Positions 41,587 through 53,975 are shown, numbered from the stretch's first letter. The stretch is DNA of 54,500 nt from Phycisphaerae bacterium (GCA_016873295.1 VGXM01000018.1:1-54500); one strand, 5' to 3'. Made by a program: numbers and translations. Notes: generated from the letters alone by a model not told the origin.

Positions 41587-42549
41587 CTACCGGTTCGAGA
41601 GCACCACGACGACACGGGCGCCGGCCTCGCGCGTCAGCCTGGCGCCGGCTCGGCCCTCGCCCACCTCGCGCTTGTGGGCCACCACGATGAACTCGCCGGG
41701 GTCGAGCTCGTCGAAGCGGAATCGGCCCTCGGCGTTGGTCAGGCCCTCGCGAACGGGGAGCTGCCCGGTGGTGATCGGCGCGCGGAAGACACGCACCGTC
41801 GCCTCGGGCACCGGGGTCCCGTGACCCGTCCCGGTCGGCGGCGTCACCACCATCCCCTCGAGCACGCCCGCGGGCGGGAGCGGCGGCGGCTCGGGGTGCA
41901 GCCGCACCTCCACCCGCACGCCCCGGTTGCGCGGCACCTCGATCCGCATCTCGGCCGAACCCACGCCGCGCTTCACCGCGATCAGAACGTAGTGACCGGC
42001 GGCGACGTTCTCGAAGCGGAAGGCCCCGCGCTCGTTGGTGGTCGTCTCGCCCACGACCCCGGCGGCGTTGCGGATCACAACCGTGGCACCCTCAACAGGG
42101 CCCGGCGCGGGCGGCGTTCCCTGCATGCCGAACACCCGCCCCTCCACCACGCCCGCCGCGGGCGGGCGCGGACGCTGCGGAACCAGCACCACGCGAACAC
42201 GGGCGCCGGCGCGGGCGGTCAGGCGAGCGCCCGCCTGCCCCACGCCCACCTCGTCCATCGACGCCACGACCCGGTACGCGCCGGGGCGAAGTTCGGCGAA
42301 CCGGAACCCTCCCTCGCGCCCGCTGACCCCGCGGGCGACCGGCTCATGCGACCGCCCCGCGAACACGCGGACCTCGGCCCCCGCCACCGGGGCATAGCCG
42401 CTGGCCGTGCGCACAACCACCACGCCCTCGAGCACCCCGGGCGGAACGGGCCGTGATTGCGCCAGTGCGGGCTTTGCCGACGCGAAGACGGCGAGCGCGG
42501 CAACCGCTACCACGAGGTACTTCATCAGGTGCGATCGAAGGGCGGACAT
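41587..42549 (-). CDS. secreted protein with three repeat modules, paralogue of the 40331 gene
   Basis: 320 residues. ATG 42549 has AAGGAG 6 bases upstream; MKYLVV at 42525 is an alternative. Signal peptide (YLVVAVAALAVFASAKPALA). Three modules like those of the neighbouring gene: PPGVLEGVVVVRTASG, PAAGVVEGRVFGMQGT and PPAGVLEGMVVTPPTG, each closing with GxFRFxxLxxGxYxVxAxK and GARV-type strands. The modules are more diverged than in the 40331 gene. It has its own terminator-like hairpin. Extracellular structural role suspected; no catalytic residues. Confidence 0.8.
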   Translation of the reverse strand: MSALRSHLMKYLVVAVAALAVFASAKPALAQSRPVPPGVLEGVVVVRTASGYAPVAGAEVRVFAGRSHEPVARGVSGREGGFRFAELRPGAYRVVASMDEVGVGQAGARLTARAGARVRVVLVPQRPRPPAAGVVEGRVFGMQGTPPAPGPVEGATVVIRNAAGVVGETTTNERGAFRFENVAAGHYVLIAVKRGVGSAEMRIEVPRNRGVRVEVRLHPEPPPLPPAGVLEGMVVTPPTGTGHGTPVPEATVRVFRAPITTGQLPVREGLTNAEGRFRFDELDPGEFIVVAHKREVGEGRAGARLTREAGARVVVVLSNR

Positions 42550-42805
42550 ACCTGTCTCCTTGGCGGGAGCCGCTACCCCGACGAACTGGCTGGCCCCGGG
42601 CTGGGCCGGGCCATGAGCGCCGCTCCCGGGCAGTCTAACGACCGACCCGGCCGTCTATTCCGTACAGATGTCGCGACCGATCCAAAACTCAAGGATGCCA
42701 TGGGGGACTGAGCACGATTCCCTAACGCCAGCCAAACTAATCCCGTCCCCAGGCGTTCGGGCGGGAGCGCCGCCGCCCTGGGGCGACGGCGTCGACGGGC
42801 TTCGG

Positions 42806-42811
42806 TATCCT
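42806..42811 (+). promoter_or_regulatory. -10-like TATCCT directly before BamD-like gene
   Basis: TATCCT ends 8 bases before ATG 42820 with no Shine-Dalgarno between, so a leaderless transcript is likely. The preceding gap (42550-42805) shows no other supported feature. Confidence 0.35.
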
Positions 42812-42819
42812 TCCGGCAC

Positions 42820-43800
42820 ATGAGACGGGCGTGGGTCGGCATCGCGGCGGCGGGTTTGGCGGTGGTCCCGGCGGGGGCCCAGCAGACCGAGTTTCGCCTG
42901 GGAGAGGGCGGGCGCTGGGACCCCACGCGCGCCCCCGCCCCCGGGACCGAGGAGGCGACGATCGCCGAGGCCCGACGGTGGCTGGCGGCGGATCAGCCCG
43001 GAAAGGCCCGCGACCTGCTGGACGCCTGGATCGAGGAGCACCGCCTGGGGGACAGCCCCTGGCTGCCCGAGGCCTACCTGCTGCGGGGCGACGCCAAGCT
43101 GGCGATGGACGAGGAGTACAACGCGCTGGTCGACTATGAGACGGTCGTGGGCGAGTTCGCCTCGTCGCCGGCGTTCGTCACGGCCCTGGAGCGCGAGTTC
43201 GGGATCGCCAAGCGCTACCTGAACGGGCTGCGGAAGCGGTTCCTGGGGATGCGAATCGAGGACGCGTCACCCATCGGCGAGGAACTCGTGCTCTGCATCG
43301 CCGAGCGCCTCCCCGGCAGCCAGTTGGCGGAGGACGCCGTGCTCGAGCTGGCGGAGTGGTATTACCGCACGCGCGAGCTGCGTGCGGCCGCCGAGACCTA
43401 CGACGTGTTCCTCGAGCTCTTCCCGCGGAGCGAGCGGCGGATGCACGCCTACCAGCGGCGGATCCTCTCGAACGTGGCCCGGTTCAAGGGGCCGGAGTAC
43501 GACGCGTCCGGCCTGCGCGAGGCGCGGATCCGCATCCTGGAGTTCCGCGACCGCTACCCCGCCGAGGCGGTGCGCACGGGCCTGGGCGACGCCCTGGCGG
43601 CGCGCCTGGACGAGTCGGAGGCGGCCCAGATGCTGACGACGGCGCGTTGGTACCTCAAGAAGAAGGACGGGGCCTCGGCCCGCCTCACGCTGGAGCGGCT
43701 CACCAGGTCGCACCCGGGCACGGTTTCCGCCGACCGCGCCTTGGCGATCATGACCGAGCGGGGCTGGGTGAAGCCCGCCGCGGACGGGGACGGGCCATGA
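42820..43800 (+). CDS. BamD-like/TPR outer-membrane-assembly protein
   Basis: 326 residues with a signal peptide (MRRAWVGIAAAGLAVVPAGA), no obvious lipobox. The body is a helical repeat protein: EARRWLAADQPGKARDLLDA, LPEAYLLRGDAKLAMDEEYN and LAEWYYRTRELRAAAETYDV, then FLELFPRSERRMHAYQRRIL. This TPR pattern with F-P-x-S is typical of BamD/YfiO-type proteins, which help insert outer-membrane barrels. The next gene is LptE-like, overlapping by four bases, so the pair fits an envelope biogenesis operon. The identity as BamD itself is inferred; a general TPR protein is the alternative. Confidence 0.7.
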   Translation: MRRAWVGIAAAGLAVVPAGAQQTEFRLGEGGRWDPTRAPAPGTEEATIAEARRWLAADQPGKARDLLDAWIEEHRLGDSPWLPEAYLLRGDAKLAMDEEYNALVDYETVVGEFASSPAFVTALEREFGIAKRYLNGLRKRFLGMRIEDASPIGEELVLCIAERLPGSQLAEDAVLELAEWYYRTRELRAAAETYDVFLELFPRSERRMHAYQRRILSNVARFKGPEYDASGLREARIRILEFRDRYPAEAVRTGLGDALAARLDESEAAQMLTTARWYLKKKDGASARLTLERLTRSHPGTVSADRALAIMTERGWVKPAADGDGP

Positions 43801-44318
43801 CGCTCGGGCGATCGATCGCGGGCGCCATGCTGTGGGCGTCGCTGGCGGCGTGCGCCGCCGATCCCAGGGAGGGGTACAGCACGCGGAGCGTGTACACGGG
43901 GGACATCCGCACCATCGCCGTGCCCATGTTCGAGAACGTGACGTTCGCCGCGGGCCTCGAGGCCCAGGTGACCGAGGCGGTGATCAAGGAGATCCAGGCC
44001 CGCACGCCCTGGCGCGTCGTGGACGGGGCGTCGGCCGACGCCATGCTCACCGGGGTGGTGCGGGCGTCCGACCTGTCGCGCATGGCCGCGGACCCCCGGA
44101 CGGGCCTCATGCAGGAGCTGGGCGTCCGCGTGAGCGTCGACTTCGACCTCCGCGACCATCGCACCGGGGCGCTGGTGGTCAGCCGGCGCGGGTTCACGGC
44201 GGTGGACGCGTTCGTGCCGGCGCGGGGCACGGGGGAGCGCCTCGAGGTCGGGCAGTCGTCGGCGGTGCAGCGGCTGGCGCGGGACATGGTGGCGCAGTTG
44301 CGCGGCGCGAACTGGTGA
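43797..44318 (+). CDS. LptE-like lipopolysaccharide-assembly lipoprotein
   Basis: 173 residues with a lipoprotein signal (AGAMLWASLAACAADP; lipobox LAAC). The segment YTGDIRTIAVPMFENVTFAA then GLEAQVTEAVIKEI is the planctomycete-type LptE signature (S-V-Y-x-x-D-I-R-T-V-A-V-P-x-F-x-N-x-T), followed by ADAMLTGVVRASDLS. LptE partners LptD in placing lipopolysaccharide at the cell surface. ATG 43797 overlaps the upstream TGA (ATGA), implying coupling with the BamD-like protein. lptD is not in the window. Confidence 0.85.
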   Translation: MTLGRSIAGAMLWASLAACAADPREGYSTRSVYTGDIRTIAVPMFENVTFAAGLEAQVTEAVIKEIQARTPWRVVDGASADAMLTGVVRASDLSRMAADPRTGLMQELGVRVSVDFDLRDHRTGALVVSRRGFTAVDAFVPARGTGERLEVGQSSAVQRLARDMVAQLRGANW

Positions 44319-44331
44319 GCCCCCGACCGCC

Positions 44332-44337
44332 TACTTT
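44332..44337 (+). promoter_or_regulatory. -10-like TACTTT upstream of ftsH
   Basis: TACTTT in the gap after the LptE-like gene. It would give a leader of about 135 nt to ATG 44478. Confidence 0.3.
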
Positions 44338-44477
44338 ACATGTCGGGAGGGTGGTCCGGCCCCGATCGGGGGTCCGGACGGATCCGGGCCGCCGCCGGCC
44401 GGGTTTGCTCTCAGTCGGGCGGCCCGCCTGCCGATCGGGAAAGGGTGGCACGGAGCCCCGTGGGGCCCGGAAACACG

Positions 44478-46565
<2,088 letters not shown>

Positions 46566-46671
46566 CCCCGGTCTGCGAGAATCCGCGCGGTGCGGGCACA
46601 CGCGGCCCGGTCCGCGGTGTCTCATGGGTGGGCCGGCCGAGCCGCCTCGGCTGCCCCCAAAGGAGCCCGCC

Positions 46672-47706
46672 ATGCGCCGCACCCGACCCGCACTGCTGAT
46701 GCTCCTCGCCGCGACCAGCGGCGTGCCCGCGCCCCTGAACGCCGCGGGCCCGGCCCGGGCCGAGCAGCCCGCCAACTACGTGAAACCCGACGATCGCAAC
46801 GCGGCCCTGGCGTACTGGGAGCACCTGGGCACGATCGACGCCGCGACCGAGCAGAAGCTCCGGGCCCTGGATTGGAAGGCGCTGGACGAAGCCAGCGGGG
46901 GCGTTCCCGCCGCGCTCGTCGAGGTCACGACCGACGACCTGTGGGTCAAGGCCCACGGGCTGGTGCGGGCGTCGCGGCTCCGCAAGTGCAACTTCGAGCT
47001 CAACTACGAGGCCGGGCCCGGCGCGCTCATGCCCCACCTGGCCCGGATGCGCCTGGGCGGGACGATTCTCCGCGCGTTCGCGCGCCGGGCCGCGCTCGAG
47101 GGCAACCCGGCCCGGGTCGGGGAGTACCTGGCGGCGATGGTGCGCGTGGGGCGGCACGCCGCCGACGAGCCCATCCTCATCAGCACCCTGGTCGGGATGG
47201 CGATCGCCAACGCCGCGATGGGCGAGGCCGAGAGTCTCCTGCGCGCGGGGCGGATGTCGCCGGAGTCCCGGGCGGAGGTGTTGGCGGCGCTGCGGGACCT
47301 CCCGCCGCGCGACCCCATGGGGCTGCGGGCCGCGATCGAGGGCGAACGCGACGTCTTCCTCCCCTGGATCGATCGGGCCTCCGACGACGAGAAGACCATG
47401 AAGGAGCTCGGCGCCATGCTGAGCCAGGACGAGCGCCGAGGCGAGTTCGACGCCCTCGCCGCCAAGGGGCCCGCGGCGGTCCGCGAGGACGTCGCCAAGG
47501 CCCGGGAGCCCTACGCCCTGGTGCTCGAGGCGTGGGACCTCCCGGACGCACGCGACCGGATCGAAGGGATCGGCGCCCGCGTCGAGAAGGGCGAGTTCGG
47601 CGTCCTGGCGAGGATGCTCACCCCCTCGTACCTCAAGATGGTGGACAACGATCGCAAGTTCAAGGGCCAGCTCGCCGCGACGATCGATCGGCTCGATGGG
47701 AAGTAG
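46672..47706 (+). CDS. secreted helical hypothetical protein
   Basis: 344 residues. ATG 46672 is supported by AAAGGAG 6-7 bases upstream. Signal peptide (ALLMLLAATSGVPAPLNA). The mature protein is mostly helical (NAALAYWEHLGTIDAATEQK, LARMRLGGTILRAFARRAAL, LISTLVGMAIANAAMGEAES), similar in style to planctomycete periplasmic proteins with a YWxA/AFxxAP-type entry. No catalytic motif is recognised and no function is proposed. It follows ftsH by about 100 bp and precedes the sigma factor gene by 30 bp, so co-transcription is possible. Confidence 0.7.
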   Translation: MRRTRPALLMLLAATSGVPAPLNAAGPARAEQPANYVKPDDRNAALAYWEHLGTIDAATEQKLRALDWKALDEASGGVPAALVEVTTDDLWVKAHGLVRASRLRKCNFELNYEAGPGALMPHLARMRLGGTILRAFARRAALEGNPARVGEYLAAMVRVGRHAADEPILISTLVGMAIANAAMGEAESLLRAGRMSPESRAEVLAALRDLPPRDPMGLRAAIEGERDVFLPWIDRASDDEKTMKELGAMLSQDERRGEFDALAAKGPAAVREDVAKAREPYALVLEAWDLPDARDRIEGIGARVEKGEFGVLARMLTPSYLKMVDNDRKFKGQLAATIDRLDGK

Positions 47707-47735
47707 CGGCGGGTGCGACGCGAACGGACCCCGCG

Positions 47736-48299
47736 ATGCCGGCGAGCGATGCCCAACTGCTGGCGGCGGTGCACCGGGGCGACGCCGCCGCGGCCCGCGA
47801 GCTGTGGCGCCGGCACGGGGCGCGCCTGGTCGCCTATGCGCGGACGCTGGTCCGCGACCGGAGCGGCGCCGATGACGTGGTGCAGAGCGCGCTCTGCCGC
47901 GTGCTCCGGCTCGATCGACGCACGCTCGCCCGCGTCGAGGACGGGAGCGCCTGGCTGACCCGCCTGGTCCGGCACGAGGCCCTCAACCACCTCCGCGCGG
48001 CGCGGCGCGAGCGCGCCCGGTCGGCGGCCCTGTCGGCGTCGAACGCCGGGCCGGAGACGCCGCCCTCCGGGGCGGACGAGGCGCTGCACGCCGCGGTGGA
48101 CCGCCTGTGCCGGCGCCTGCGCGAGGTCGTCGTCCTCAAGCACGTCGCCGGGATGACGTTCGATCAGATCGGGGTGGCCCTCGGGCTCAGCCGCAACACC
48201 GCCGCCGCCCGCTACCGCCGCGCGATCGCCATGCTGCGCGAGTCGCTCGACGCGCCGGACGCGCCGCCCACAAAGGAGGTCAGTCATGGCTCGGCTTGA
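47736..48299 (+). CDS. ECF-type RNA polymerase sigma factor
   Basis: 187 residues. Region 2: MPASDAQLLAAVHRGDAAAA followed by LVRDRSGADDVVQSALCRVL, with the sigma-70 region 2 pattern D-x-D-D-V-V-Q-x-x. Region 4: LCRRLREVVVLKHVAGMTFD and QIGVALGLSRNTAAARYRRA, the promoter -35 recognising helix-turn-helix. No extra C-terminal domain. The next gene overlaps by 14 bp and encodes a single-span membrane protein, the usual partnership of an ECF sigma with a membrane-bound anti-sigma. The start at ATG 47736 has weak upstream signals. Confidence 0.88.
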   Translation: MPASDAQLLAAVHRGDAAAARELWRRHGARLVAYARTLVRDRSGADDVVQSALCRVLRLDRRTLARVEDGSAWLTRLVRHEALNHLRAARRERARSAALSASNAGPETPPSGADEALHAAVDRLCRRLREVVVLKHVAGMTFDQIGVALGLSRNTAAARYRRAIAMLRESLDAPDAPPTKEVSHGSA

Positions 48300-48693
48300 C
48301 GACGAACAGATCGGCGCGCGGCTCGATCGACTGGGCCCGCCGCACGCCGGACCGACTCCGCCGGCCTTCCTCGGGGCGGTGCGGCGCCGGCGAGCCGCGA
48401 GGCGATGGCGAGCGGCGTCGCTGGCGGTGCTGGTCGCGGCCGCGGGGCTGACGGCGGGGTGGCTGGCCCGGACGCCGCGGGCCCCGCAAGGGCCCATCGT
48501 CCTCGCGCCGACCGACTCGACCACGCCCGAGGAACGCCTGCTCGCGCCCGTGACGCTGCGCGAGCTCTCCCGCGTCAACCGCGACGCGGGCCCGGACGAG
48601 CTGATGCTGCCCCTCCTGCGGTCGGGCAGGCCCGGGCGCGTGCTCCGCGTCGTCGACACCCTCAACGCCGAGGAGGTCGCCGACGGGCTGTGA
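48286..48693 (+). CDS. single-span membrane protein, probable anti-sigma partner
   Basis: 135 residues, with AAAGGAGG about 6 bases before ATG 48286, inside the sigma gene. A cytoplasmic N-terminal segment of about 40 residues is followed by a membrane helix (AASLAVLVAAAGLTAGWLA, about 43-61) and an extracytoplasmic tail. Layout and coupling suggest an anti-sigma factor, but the N-terminal part lacks the zinc-binding HxxxCxxC of ZAS-type anti-sigmas and is very short, so the role is inferred from context only. A palindromic element begins almost at the stop codon. Confidence 0.6.
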   Translation: MARLDDEQIGARLDRLGPPHAGPTPPAFLGAVRRRRAARRWRAASLAVLVAAAGLTAGWLARTPRAPQGPIVLAPTDSTTPEERLLAPVTLRELSRVNRDAGPDELMLPLLRSGRPGRVLRVVDTLNAEEVADGL

Positions 48694-48695
48694 CT

Positions 48696-48945
48696 CGTTC
48701 GTGGCGTCAGTAGGAAGAGTGTGCGCAAGGACGCAAGGGGGCGCTCCGGGTGCCACGGGCGAGCCGCCTTGCGGATCGCCCGTGCCGGCGTCCGGACCGG
48801 CCTCGAACAGCCGCACGGGTCATCGGGCGAAGCGCCCGATGACCCGTGGCACCCGACCCGCACGGGTCACGGGCGAAGCGCCCGATGACCCGTGGCACCC
48901 GGAGCGCTCCGTCCACGGACGTCCGACTCGCGCCACGAGCGTTGA
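48696..48945. repeat. 191-bp-type palindromic element with partial hairpin duplication
   Basis: One degenerate unit. The right-hand hairpin CACGGGTCATCGGGCG / CGCCCGATGACCCGTG occurs at about 48814-48848 and again, with a 1-base loss, at about 48862-48895. The element ends GTCCGACTCGCGCCACGAG. It lies between the anti-sigma-like gene and rmuC, whose genes converge. Confidence 0.85.
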
Positions 48946-49106
48946 CGAACAGGCACACCGCCCCCGACCCCTTCGCCAGGTCTGCCGTCGGCTCCGGCAG
49001 GGCCGCTTCGAGGGAGACGGCGTCGGCGCCCCGCGCCGCCGGCACAAACGCCGACCGCTCGAATCGCTTGGCGCGGAAGAACGCGCAGCGCATCGCGGGG
49101 CTCCCG

Positions 49107-50570
49107 TCAGGGGCCGGCCAGCCCGCCGCCCGCGGGGAGTTCGCCCATGGGGCGCGGGCGCGTGGTGACGGTGGGGACCTCGGGCAGGTCGCGGGCGGCC
49201 CGCACCCCCCCCTCCTCGAACCGGCGCAGCGTCGGCTCCAGGCGCGACTGGTAGCTGCCCACGAACTTGTTGTAGCTCTCCCCGGCCTTGTCCAGGGCCT
49301 TGCCCAGCTGCGCGACGTGCTCGAGCGCCACGCCGAAGCGCTCCAGCAGCTCGGCCCCCAGGCGCTGGAGCTGGCGGGCCTCGTCGGCGAGGCGCTGCTC
49401 CTTGTACCCCAGGTGCACGGCGTGCAGGAGCGCGATCAGCGTGCTCGGGCTGGCCAGCAGCACCCGCTGCGCCGCCGCCGTCTCCAGCAGGTCCGGGCGC
49501 TTCGACAACGCCGCGTCCACGAACTGGTCCCCCGGCATGAACATCACCACGAACTCGGGCGAGCGGTCGTACTGCTTCCAGTACGCCTTGCGGGCCAGGC
49601 GCGACGCCTGGTCCGCCACCCCGTCGGCGAACGCCCGCAGCGCCCCCTCACGCCCCTCGGGCGTGTCGGCCTCGAGCGCGTCGAGGTAGGGCTTCAGGTT
49701 CGCTTTGGCGTCGACCGCCAGCTCGCGGGCGCTGGGCAGACGCACCACCATGTCGGGCCGGAGCAGGTTCCCCTCGCCGTCGCGCGTCGAGTCCTGCTCG
49801 GCAAAGTCGCAGTACTCGCGCATGCCCGCCAGCTCCGCGACCTTGCGGAGCTGGATCTCGCCGTAGTACCCCCGCACGTTGGGCTCGCGCAGGGCCTTGA
49901 CCAGCCGCGCCGTCTCCGTCCGCAGCGTCTGCTGGGCCTGACCCACCTGCGTCAGCGACTCGGCCAAGCGGCCCTTGTCCTCCGCCCACGACTTCTCGAT
50001 CTGCCCCAGCCGCACGTCCGTCTTCTGCAGCGTCTCGGCGATGGGCTTGACGAGCTGCTCGACGGCGGCGCGGCGCTGCTCCAACTGCGCCTCGCCCTCC
50101 TTCTGTTGCGCCCCCAGGTGCTCCTTGGCCAGTTGCAGGAACCGGTCGCTCGACTCCTTGAGCGTCTCGACCGAGAGCGACTTGAAGGCGTCGCGCAGGG
50201 TCGACTCGGCCTTCTCCAGGTGCTCCTTCAGCTCACGCTCCCGGCGCTCCACGCCGCGGATCCGCTCCGCGAGCACCTCGCGCTCCCGCGCCAACTCTGC
50301 TTCGTGCAGGTCGGCGGCGGCCCGGGCCTGGTTCTCCAGCCGCGCCAGGCTCAGCGTGAGCCCCGTGTTCCGCTCGGTGAGGTCCTCGATGCGGGCCGAG
50401 GCCTTGGAGGCCTCGTCGCGGGCCCGGGCCAGTTCGGTGGTCGCGTGGTCCGCGTCGGCACGGGCCGACGCCGCGACCGCGCCGGTCCGCGAGAGGCGCG
50501 CCGCCAGCCACGCCGCGGCCCCGAACCCCCCCAGCCCCACCACCCCGAGGATCACATGGACCACGTCCAT
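49107..50570 (-). CDS. rmuC: DNA recombination protein RmuC
   Basis: 487 residues, full length. RmuC limits DNA inversions between short inverted repeats in E. coli and has a PD-(D/E)xK-like nuclease-related domain. N-terminal membrane helix (MDVVHVILGVVGLGGFGAAA), a long coiled coil (about 40-200), then the RmuC core EPNVRGYYGEIQLRKVAELA, MREYCDFAEQDSTRDGEGNL, VDAKANLKPYLDAL and FVVMFMPGDQFVDAAL. A palindromic element starts 9 bp upstream of ATG 50570, displacing any native promoter. Its link to inverted repeats makes its neighbourhood here notable but possibly coincidental. Confidence 0.95.
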   Translation of the reverse strand: MDVVHVILGVVGLGGFGAAAWLAARLSRTGAVAASARADADHATTELARARDEASKASARIEDLTERNTGLTLSLARLENQARAAADLHEAELAREREVLAERIRGVERRERELKEHLEKAESTLRDAFKSLSVETLKESSDRFLQLAKEHLGAQQKEGEAQLEQRRAAVEQLVKPIAETLQKTDVRLGQIEKSWAEDKGRLAESLTQVGQAQQTLRTETARLVKALREPNVRGYYGEIQLRKVAELAGMREYCDFAEQDSTRDGEGNLLRPDMVVRLPSARELAVDAKANLKPYLDALEADTPEGREGALRAFADGVADQASRLARKAYWKQYDRSPEFVVMFMPGDQFVDAALSKRPDLLETAAAQRVLLASPSTLIALLHAVHLGYKEQRLADEARQLQRLGAELLERFGVALEHVAQLGKALDKAGESYNKFVGSYQSRLEPTLRRFEEGGVRAARDLPEVPTVTTRPRPMGELPAGGGLAGP

Positions 50571-50579
50571 GGGGCCAGT

Positions 50580-50774
50580 CTAGTGGCGCGAGTCGGAAGA
50601 ACGCGCACCAAGGCGCCGGCGGACGCCGCGGGTGCCACGGGCGATCCGCCCGGCGGTCGCCCGTGACGCCGTCCGGACGGGCCTCGAACAGCCGCACGGG
50701 TCATCGGGCGAAGCGCCCGATGACCCGTGGCACCCGGGACGTATCCGTCCACGGACTTCCGAATCGCGCCACCA
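50580..50774. repeat. complete 195-bp palindromic element
   Basis: Left end CTAGTGGCGCGAGTCGGAAG at 50580, right end CTTCCGAATCGCGCCACCA at about 50756-50774. Same internal order as the 7733 array: GGGCGATCCGCCCGG region, then CACGGGTCATCGGGCG / CGCCCGATGACCCGTG. It is a single copy in the gap between the divergent rmuC and the receiver-like gene. The remaining ~290 bp to 51066 shows only a GC-rich stretch with AGCGGAG/CTCCGCT inversions. Confidence 0.9.
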
Positions 50775-51066
50775 TCCGGGCACCGACCATGCTCCGAATC
50801 CATCCGCAGGCCCGCATGAGGCCCCATCCGCCCCGGCGCGAGTCGGGCACGGCGATTGACGAGCCCTCCGCGCGAGCGGAGGGGGGGACGTCCCGGACTC
50901 TCCGCTCGCGCGAAGGGCTCGCACGCGGGCGGGCCGGCCCGCTGCCGAATTGGCAGGGGGGGAGGGATGGGTGCCGCCCGGGGCCGCGGGGTCACGCCCG
51001 GCCGCGCTCCGGAATCGCGGGCGCCGACCCGCCCCCATGGCATAGGGGTTGCATCCGTCCGGGCGC

Positions 51067-51612
51067 ATGGTCATGGCCCGCGCCCAATCCAGAGACCCCG
51101 ATCCCCCGATGCCCCAGGGCGGCGGTGGGCCCGGTCCGCTGGGCGGGCGGCTGAACCTGCTCCTCTCCTACGCCGGCTGGCACCCCGAGCCGTGGGTCGA
51201 CCACCTGCCCCGCCTGCTGGAGCCCATGGGCGTGTCGTCGCTGCGGGCCGGGACCGGGCGCGAGGCCTCCGAGCTGATCCGCACCCACCGCATTCACGTG
51301 GCCGTGGTCGACTTGGGCCTGCCCCTGGACGACCGCGACCCGTGCGCCGAGGAGGGCGGCCCGCGCCTGCTCGAACTGCTCGCGCGCCTGGAGAACTCGC
51401 CCCCGACCGTCGCCGTCAAGCCTCCCCGAACCTCGGCGGAGGACCGGCGCTGCCTCAACGCGGCCCTGCGCCTGGGCGCCTTCGCGGTGGTGGACCGCCC
51501 GCGGGGCCTGGCGGACCTGAACGTGATGCTGGAGGTCCTGCAACGGGCCCTCTCCCGGTTCTACCGCGGGCAGTGGCCCTCGGCCGGGGAGGCGTTCCCG
51601 AGCGTGACCTGA
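51067..51612 (+). CDS. degenerate response-regulator receiver-like protein
   Basis: 181 residues from ATG 51067; TTG 51049 and ATG 51073 are alternatives and no strong Shine-Dalgarno is seen. After a proline/glycine-rich N-terminus comes a receiver-like alpha/beta fold: LNLLLSYAGWHPEPWVDHLP, SLRAGTGREASELIRTHRIH, VAVVDLGLPLDD with the phosphoacceptor-position Asp, then AVKPPR and LRLGAFAVVDRPRGLADLNV. The N-terminal acidic pair is missing and the conserved Lys is uncertain, so phosphorylation is doubtful. No output domain. It lies upstream of groES. Confidence 0.6.
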   Translation: MVMARAQSRDPDPPMPQGGGGPGPLGGRLNLLLSYAGWHPEPWVDHLPRLLEPMGVSSLRAGTGREASELIRTHRIHVAVVDLGLPLDDRDPCAEEGGPRLLELLARLENSPPTVAVKPPRTSAEDRRCLNAALRLGAFAVVDRPRGLADLNVMLEVLQRALSRFYRGQWPSAGEAFPSVT

Positions 51613-51653
51613 ACGGACCATTCCCGCGTCGGCCCGTCGCCGTCGCGGGGGAT

Positions 51654-51681
51654 TGACGACCGGCCCGAGCGGGCCGGACCC
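51654..51681 (+). promoter_or_regulatory. inverted repeat in groES leader, no CIRCE
   Basis: The groES upstream gap contains TTGACG followed by CCGGCCCG-AG-CGGGCCGG. The CIRCE element usual for HrcA control of groES (TTAGCACTC and its inverse) is absent. The inverted repeat could be an operator or only a GC-rich hairpin. Confidence 0.3.
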
Positions 51682-51704
51682 ACGAGGAGTTTCGGAGAAC
51701 CGAC

Positions 51705-52016
51705 ATGCCCAAGACCGCGACCAAAGACACCATCCGTCCGCTGCACGACAAGATCCTGGTGAAGCGCGACGAGGCCGAGAGCAAGACCACCTCCGGCATC
51801 TTCCTGCCCGAGACCAGCAAGGACAAGCCCAAGACGGGCGTGATCCGGGCCGTGGGCGACGGGGCCCTCAACACCGAGACGGGCGCCCGCGTGCCCCTCA
51901 CGGTGCGCAAGGGCGACAAGGTGATCTTCTCCAGCTACGCCGGCACCGAGATCAAGATCAACGACGAGACCATGCTCATCATGTCCGAGGACGACATCCT
52001 CGCGGTCATCGACTGA
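51705..52016 (+). CDS. groES: co-chaperonin GroES (Hsp10)
   Basis: 103 residues, full length. Forms the heptameric lid of the GroEL chamber. IRPLHDKILVKRDEAESKTT, SGIFLPETSKDKPKTGVIRA, the mobile-loop region, and GDKVIFSSYAGTEIKINDET then MLIMSEDDILAVID give a clear family match. GAGGAG lies upstream of ATG 51705. It is followed by a 77-residue gene, then groEL, on the same strand. Confidence 0.97.
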   Translation: MPKTATKDTIRPLHDKILVKRDEAESKTTSGIFLPETSKDKPKTGVIRAVGDGALNTETGARVPLTVRKGDKVIFSSYAGTEIKINDETMLIMSEDDILAVID

Positions 52017-52023
52017 GCGCCCC

Positions 52024-52257
52024 ATGCACCCCGACCGGCTGCGTGCGGCCCTGAAGGAACTCAACGGCGAGCGCGACTGCGTCCTCGCCTTCTCCGGAAT
52101 GCCCGAACACGAGAGCCACCTGCACGTGCTCCACGCCATGCTCATCCCCGACGAGCCCGACCACCTCGTCAAGGTCACCGACGGCAAGAGCATCTTCATC
52201 GTGGACGCCCAGCGCGTGGCCTGGGTCCGGATCGCGTTGAACAAGCCCGTGAACTGA
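52024..52257 (+). CDS. hypothetical protein between groES and groEL
   Basis: 77 residues, starting ATG 52024, 7 bp after the groES stop. Sequence [20 protein letters not shown] continues [20 protein letters not shown] and ends [20 protein letters not shown]. It looks like a small alpha/beta protein and is histidine-containing, but no family is recognised. Good codon bias and tight spacing with groES indicate a real gene. Position between the two chaperonin genes suggests co-expression under stress. Confidence 0.65.
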   Translation: MHPDRLRAALKELNGERDCVLAFSGMPEHESHLHVLHAMLIPDEPDHLVKVTDGKSIFIVDAQRVAWVRIALNKPVN

Positions 52258-52309
52258 ACACGCCGGCGGCGGGCGTCACGGCCCGCGCCCCCAGAAGAGA
52301 GGTAGATCC

Positions 52310-53944
<1,635 letters not shown>

Positions 53945-53975
53945 TCGCGGCCGCCCGACCCAGTGACTCCAACCC

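Noticed and set aside
42613..42711. 32-residue ORF before the BamD-like gene
   Set aside because: No ribosome site and no recognisable sequence pattern; kept only as intergenic.
51641..51700. CIRCE operator before groES
   Set aside because: The TTAGCACTC half-sites are not present; only a GC-rich inverted repeat is seen.
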